Below, piece after piece: positions 5,536 to 7,603 of a stretch of 7,603 nucleotides of DNA; position 1 is the stretch's first letter, and the number at the start of each line of letters is the position of its first letter. The DNA is from Solirubrobacterales bacterium (GTDB taxonomy: Bacteria; Actinomycetota; Thermoleophilia; Solirubrobacterales; Solirubrobacteraceae). The position numbers were made by a program, and so were the translations under genes. The stretch covers positions 6,095 through 13,697 of the forward strand of contig PLYX01000101.1 in NCBI GenBank assembly GCA_003151895.1, given 5' to 3'. The notes under the pieces are model-generated. The model worked only from the letters and a program-made list of their open reading frames with translations. It was not told the DNA's origin and ran no database searches.

Positions 5536-7221
5536 ATGCGACGGACACCCGATTCGTGGCGATTTCGGACACCCGGCTCGTGGCGGTTTAAGAGAAACGC
5601 AAGGTCCGTCTCGCCCACGGCTCAAGCCGACTGGAAGCGCCGCGGCGATCCCGCCCTCCTGCGGGCGCTTACCGCGCCCTCGATGTATCCCGGACACCCG
5701 CGGGTCGTCGTGCACGAGACCCACGCCTCTTGGGTGTTCGTGGCGGGCGATCGCGCGTACAAGGTCAAGAAGCCGGTTGCACTGGGCTTCTTGGACTACA
5801 GCACGCTGGAGCGCCGTCACCGTGCCTGCCGCGAGGAGGTTCGGGTCAACCAAGAGCTCGCATCCGGTCTGTACCTCGGCGTACGGGCAATCGTAAAAAC
5901 CCGTCGAGGATTTCGTCTGGCGCCCGATGGCGCCCGCGGCGCGGTGGAGTACGCCGTGGAGATGCGCAGTTTCCGTGAGGAGGACACTTTCGCGGGCATG
6001 ATCGCGGCGGGCTCGCTCACCGGAGCGCGCGTGGTCGCGGTGGCCCACCTGCTTGCGGACTTCCACCGCTCCGCGGCCATGGTGACCGACTGGGGTCCGG
6101 ATCGGGTGCTCGCCGGCTGGCGAGGGAATCTGGAGGAGCTGCGGCGGATGAGCAATCCGGCCGGGTGGCGCCTGGATGTGGCGGCCGGGTTCGGCGAGAG
6201 TTTCGTGAAGGCGCACGCGCCGGAGCTGCGGCGGCGCGCGCTGCTGGGACTCGCCCGCGACGGCCATGGCGACCTGCGCTGCGAGCACGTGCTGGCCAGG
6301 CCGACGCTCTGTGTGGTCGACCGCATCGAGTTCGACCCGCAACTGCGCCGCACCGACGTCGCCTGCGACCTGGCGTTCCTGGCGATGGATTTCGAGGCGC
6401 ACGGGCAGCGCTGGGCGGCCCGCGAGCTCTTCGATGCCTTCCGCCGGGCGGGCATGAGCCCCGGCGGCGAGGCGCTGCGCTCCTACTACGCCGCCCACTG
6501 GGCGCTCGTTCGCGTCAAGGTCGCGCTGATCGCCGCGACCGAGCACAGCGGGGAGGTACGCGCCGAGCAGCTGCAATGGGCGCAGCACCTATGGTCGCTG
6601 AGCGAGCGGCTGTGCTGGCGCGCAAGAGGGCCCCTGGCAGTTGTGATCTGCGGACCGGCCGCCAGCGGCAAGTCGGTATTGGCCGCGGAGCTCTCACGGC
6701 GCTCGGAGATGCCGGTCTTCTCCTCCGACGCCGTGCGCAAGCGCTTGGCTCACCTTGCCCCCTCTCAACCGGCACGCCACGAGCACTACAGCGCTCGCTT
6801 CACACGCACGACCTACGAGCAGCTTGGCCGCGACGCGCTGCTCGCGCTGCGCCGCAACCACGGCGTAATCGTGGATGCGACCTGCCGCTCACGCAATGAT
6901 CGGGCACTGCTATTCGAGAGGCTGCGACGGGTCGGCGTGACGCGCCTGGTCGTCCGCTGCGAGGTCCCGCTCGAACTGGCCGTCGAACGCGCGGCGCGGC
7001 GTCTGCACGATCCACAGCGCGTGTCCGACGCTACGCCGCAAGTCGCCGAAGATCAGTTCCATGCGTTTGAGGAGCTCGACGAACTGCCCGAGGACAGCGT
7101 GCTCAGGCTCGACACGAGTCAAACCCTTGACGCGCAGATAGCCGAGATAGCGCGCGCGGTGGATCGGCGTGCCCGCGGGTTCCCGGCGGTAGGGGCGGCT
7201 TGGCCATGGGCCGGGGGTTGA
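5536..7221 (+). CDS. APH-like / P-loop kinase fusion protein (COG2187+COG0645 type)
   Basis: A two-domain predicted phosphotransferase, 561 residues from ATG 5536. The N-terminal half is an aminoglycoside-phosphotransferase-like fold: AYKVKKPVALGFLDYSTLER (about 74-93) and the catalytic-loop-like HGDLRCEHV (244-252) followed by VDRIEFDP and DVACDLAFLAMD. The C-terminal half is a P-loop kinase: Walker A GPAASGKS (373-380), FSSDAVRKRL (395-404) and a hydrophobic-Asp strand VIVDAT (444-449). The same architecture occurs in M. tuberculosis Rv2004c, a DosR-regulon protein. Substrate unknown; real aminoglycoside resistance should not be assumed. Family proteins normally start near DPALLRALTAPSMYPG, so the first ~30 residues are extra and partly encoded by a tandem repeat (RTPDSWRF, RTPGSWRF). 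No ATG, GTG or TTG lies in frame between 5536 and 5683; GTG 5524 is the other possible start. Confidence 0.9.
   Translation: MRRTPDSWRFRTPGSWRFKRNARSVSPTAQADWKRRGDPALLRALTAPSMYPGHPRVVVHETHASWVFVAGDRAYKVKKPVALGFLDYSTLERRHRACREEVRVNQELASGLYLGVRAIVKTRRGFRLAPDGARGAVEYAVEMRSFREEDTFAGMIAAGSLTGARVVAVAHLLADFHRSAAMVTDWGPDRVLAGWRGNLEELRRMSNPAGWRLDVAAGFGESFVKAHAPELRRRALLGLARDGHGDLRCEHVLARPTLCVVDRIEFDPQLRRTDVACDLAFLAMDFEAHGQRWAARELFDAFRRAGMSPGGEALRSYYAAHWALVRVKVALIAATEHSGEVRAEQLQWAQHLWSLSERLCWRARGPLAVVICGPAASGKSVLAAELSRRSEMPVFSSDAVRKRLAHLAPSQPARHEHYSARFTRTTYEQLGRDALLALRRNHGVIVDATCRSRNDRALLFERLRRVGVTRLVVRCEVPLELAVERAARRLHDPQRVSDATPQVAEDQFHAFEELDELPEDSVLRLDTSQTLDAQIAEIARAVDRRARGFPAVGAAWPWAGG
5542..5589. 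repeat. Tandem repeat, 24 bp x 2, possible IS-end relic
   Basis: Two adjacent 24-bp units (5542-5565 and 5566-5589) differ at three positions; both contain CGGACACCCG and CGTGGCG followed by TTT after one or two bases. GTGGCGATTTCGGACACC-like repeats remind me of the multiple terminal repeats at the ends of IS21-family elements, but I cannot verify that here and no transposase gene is present. The repeat lies inside the apparent N terminus of the kinase fusion. Confidence 0.6.
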
Positions 7222-7350
7222 GGATGAGGTCTCGGTAGCGCACGGGGTCGTGGTCGGCGGCGAGCTCGAGCACGCGGTAGAACACGAGTCCTCGGCTCGA
7301 AGGTCGCCAGACGGCGAGGGGCTCCGGCGGGCCGCCTATCCTTTCAAGCG

Positions 7351-7603
7351 ATGGTCACGCAGCCCTCCGACGTCCTCGCCCCCGCCTCGCTCTCACACGC
7401 CGAGCGCCGTGTCGTGGAGCGCCTCGTCGGCCTCTTGCGCGACGAGCTAAGCTCCGATCTGCACGCGATCTGGCTGTACGGCTCGCGCGCCCGCGGGGAG
7501 GCGCCGCACCCCGAGTCCGACATCGACCTGATGGTGATCGCCGACGGGGGCAGCAAACGCTACGGGATGAAGTCGATCGAACTGCTCAACGAGCTCGCCC
7601 TCG
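7351..7603 (+). CDS. Nucleotidyltransferase domain protein, 3' end cut by window edge
   Basis: Start of a small polymerase-beta-type (MNT-like) nucleotidyltransferase; 84 codons are visible, with no stop before the edge. The diagnostic signature is clear: LYGSRARGEA (42-51, the GSxARG motif) followed by ESDIDLMVI with metal-binding Asp57 and Asp59. A helical segment (SHAERRVVERLVGLLRDEL, about 15-33) precedes it. Such proteins transfer nucleotides to proteins or small molecules; many are paired with a HEPN-domain gene as toxin-antitoxin systems, which would lie downstream and cannot be seen here. Start ATG 7351 has no ribosome binding site; TATCCT at 7337-7342 could be a -10 element for a near-leaderless transcript. 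It begins 129 nt after the kinase-fusion stop. Confidence 0.88.
   Translation, partial: MVTQPSDVLAPASLSHAERRVVERLVGLLRDELSSDLHAIWLYGSRARGEAPHPESDIDLMVIADGGSKRYGMKSIELLNELAL

Noticed and set aside
5530..6588. 352-codon minus-strand open frame opposite the kinase fusion
   Set aside because: Antisense shadow of the APH-like domain; no recognisable family motif.
5536..7221. Aminoglycoside resistance gene
   Set aside because: The APH-like fold is fused to a P-loop kinase as in Rv2004c-type proteins, and the family is not established as a resistance determinant.

Overview
The window is about 7.6 kb of GC-rich bacterial DNA carrying eight protein genes, two of them cut by the window edges. Base composition, GTG starts, weak Shine-Dalgarno sequences and the protein families point to an actinobacterium, possibly a soil lineage such as Solirubrobacterales; that taxonomic guess is inference only. 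I see no rRNA, tRNA, CRISPR array, transposase gene or phage gene.

Left half (1-4427): four NAD(P)(H)-dependent oxidoreductases from unrelated families. They are an aldo/keto reductase (+, 5' end missing), a classical short-chain dehydrogenase (SDR, -), a zinc-free quinone-oxidoreductase-like MDR enzyme (-), and a zinc-dependent secondary alcohol dehydrogenase resembling Rhodococcus ruber ADH-A (+). The MDR and SDR genes form a two-gene minus-strand operon with a 31-nt gap. The ADH is divergent from that operon across a 635-nt gene-free region. This region holds a perfect 9-bp palindrome, a 20-codon open frame with a very strong ribosome binding site, and three separate two-copy tandem repeats.

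Right half (4580-7603), all on the plus strand: a two-CBS-domain protein, a DUF2267 protein, a two-domain aminoglycoside-phosphotransferase-like/P-loop kinase fusion (COG2187+COG0645 type, as in M. tuberculosis Rv2004c), and the start of a nucleotidyltransferase with the GSxARG...DxD signature. Together with the ADH, the CBS, DUF2267 and kinase-fusion genes resemble the low-oxygen/dormancy stress islands known from actinobacteria and some proteobacteria.

The main oddities are gene starts. The SDR has a perfect ribosome binding site but its only well-placed initiator is ATA. The kinase fusion carries about 30 extra N-terminal residues encoded partly by a 24-bp tandem repeat that looks like a mobile-element end. 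The MDR gene is preceded by a leader-like mini-ORF and a hairpin. I found no convincing wholly new multi-gene system.
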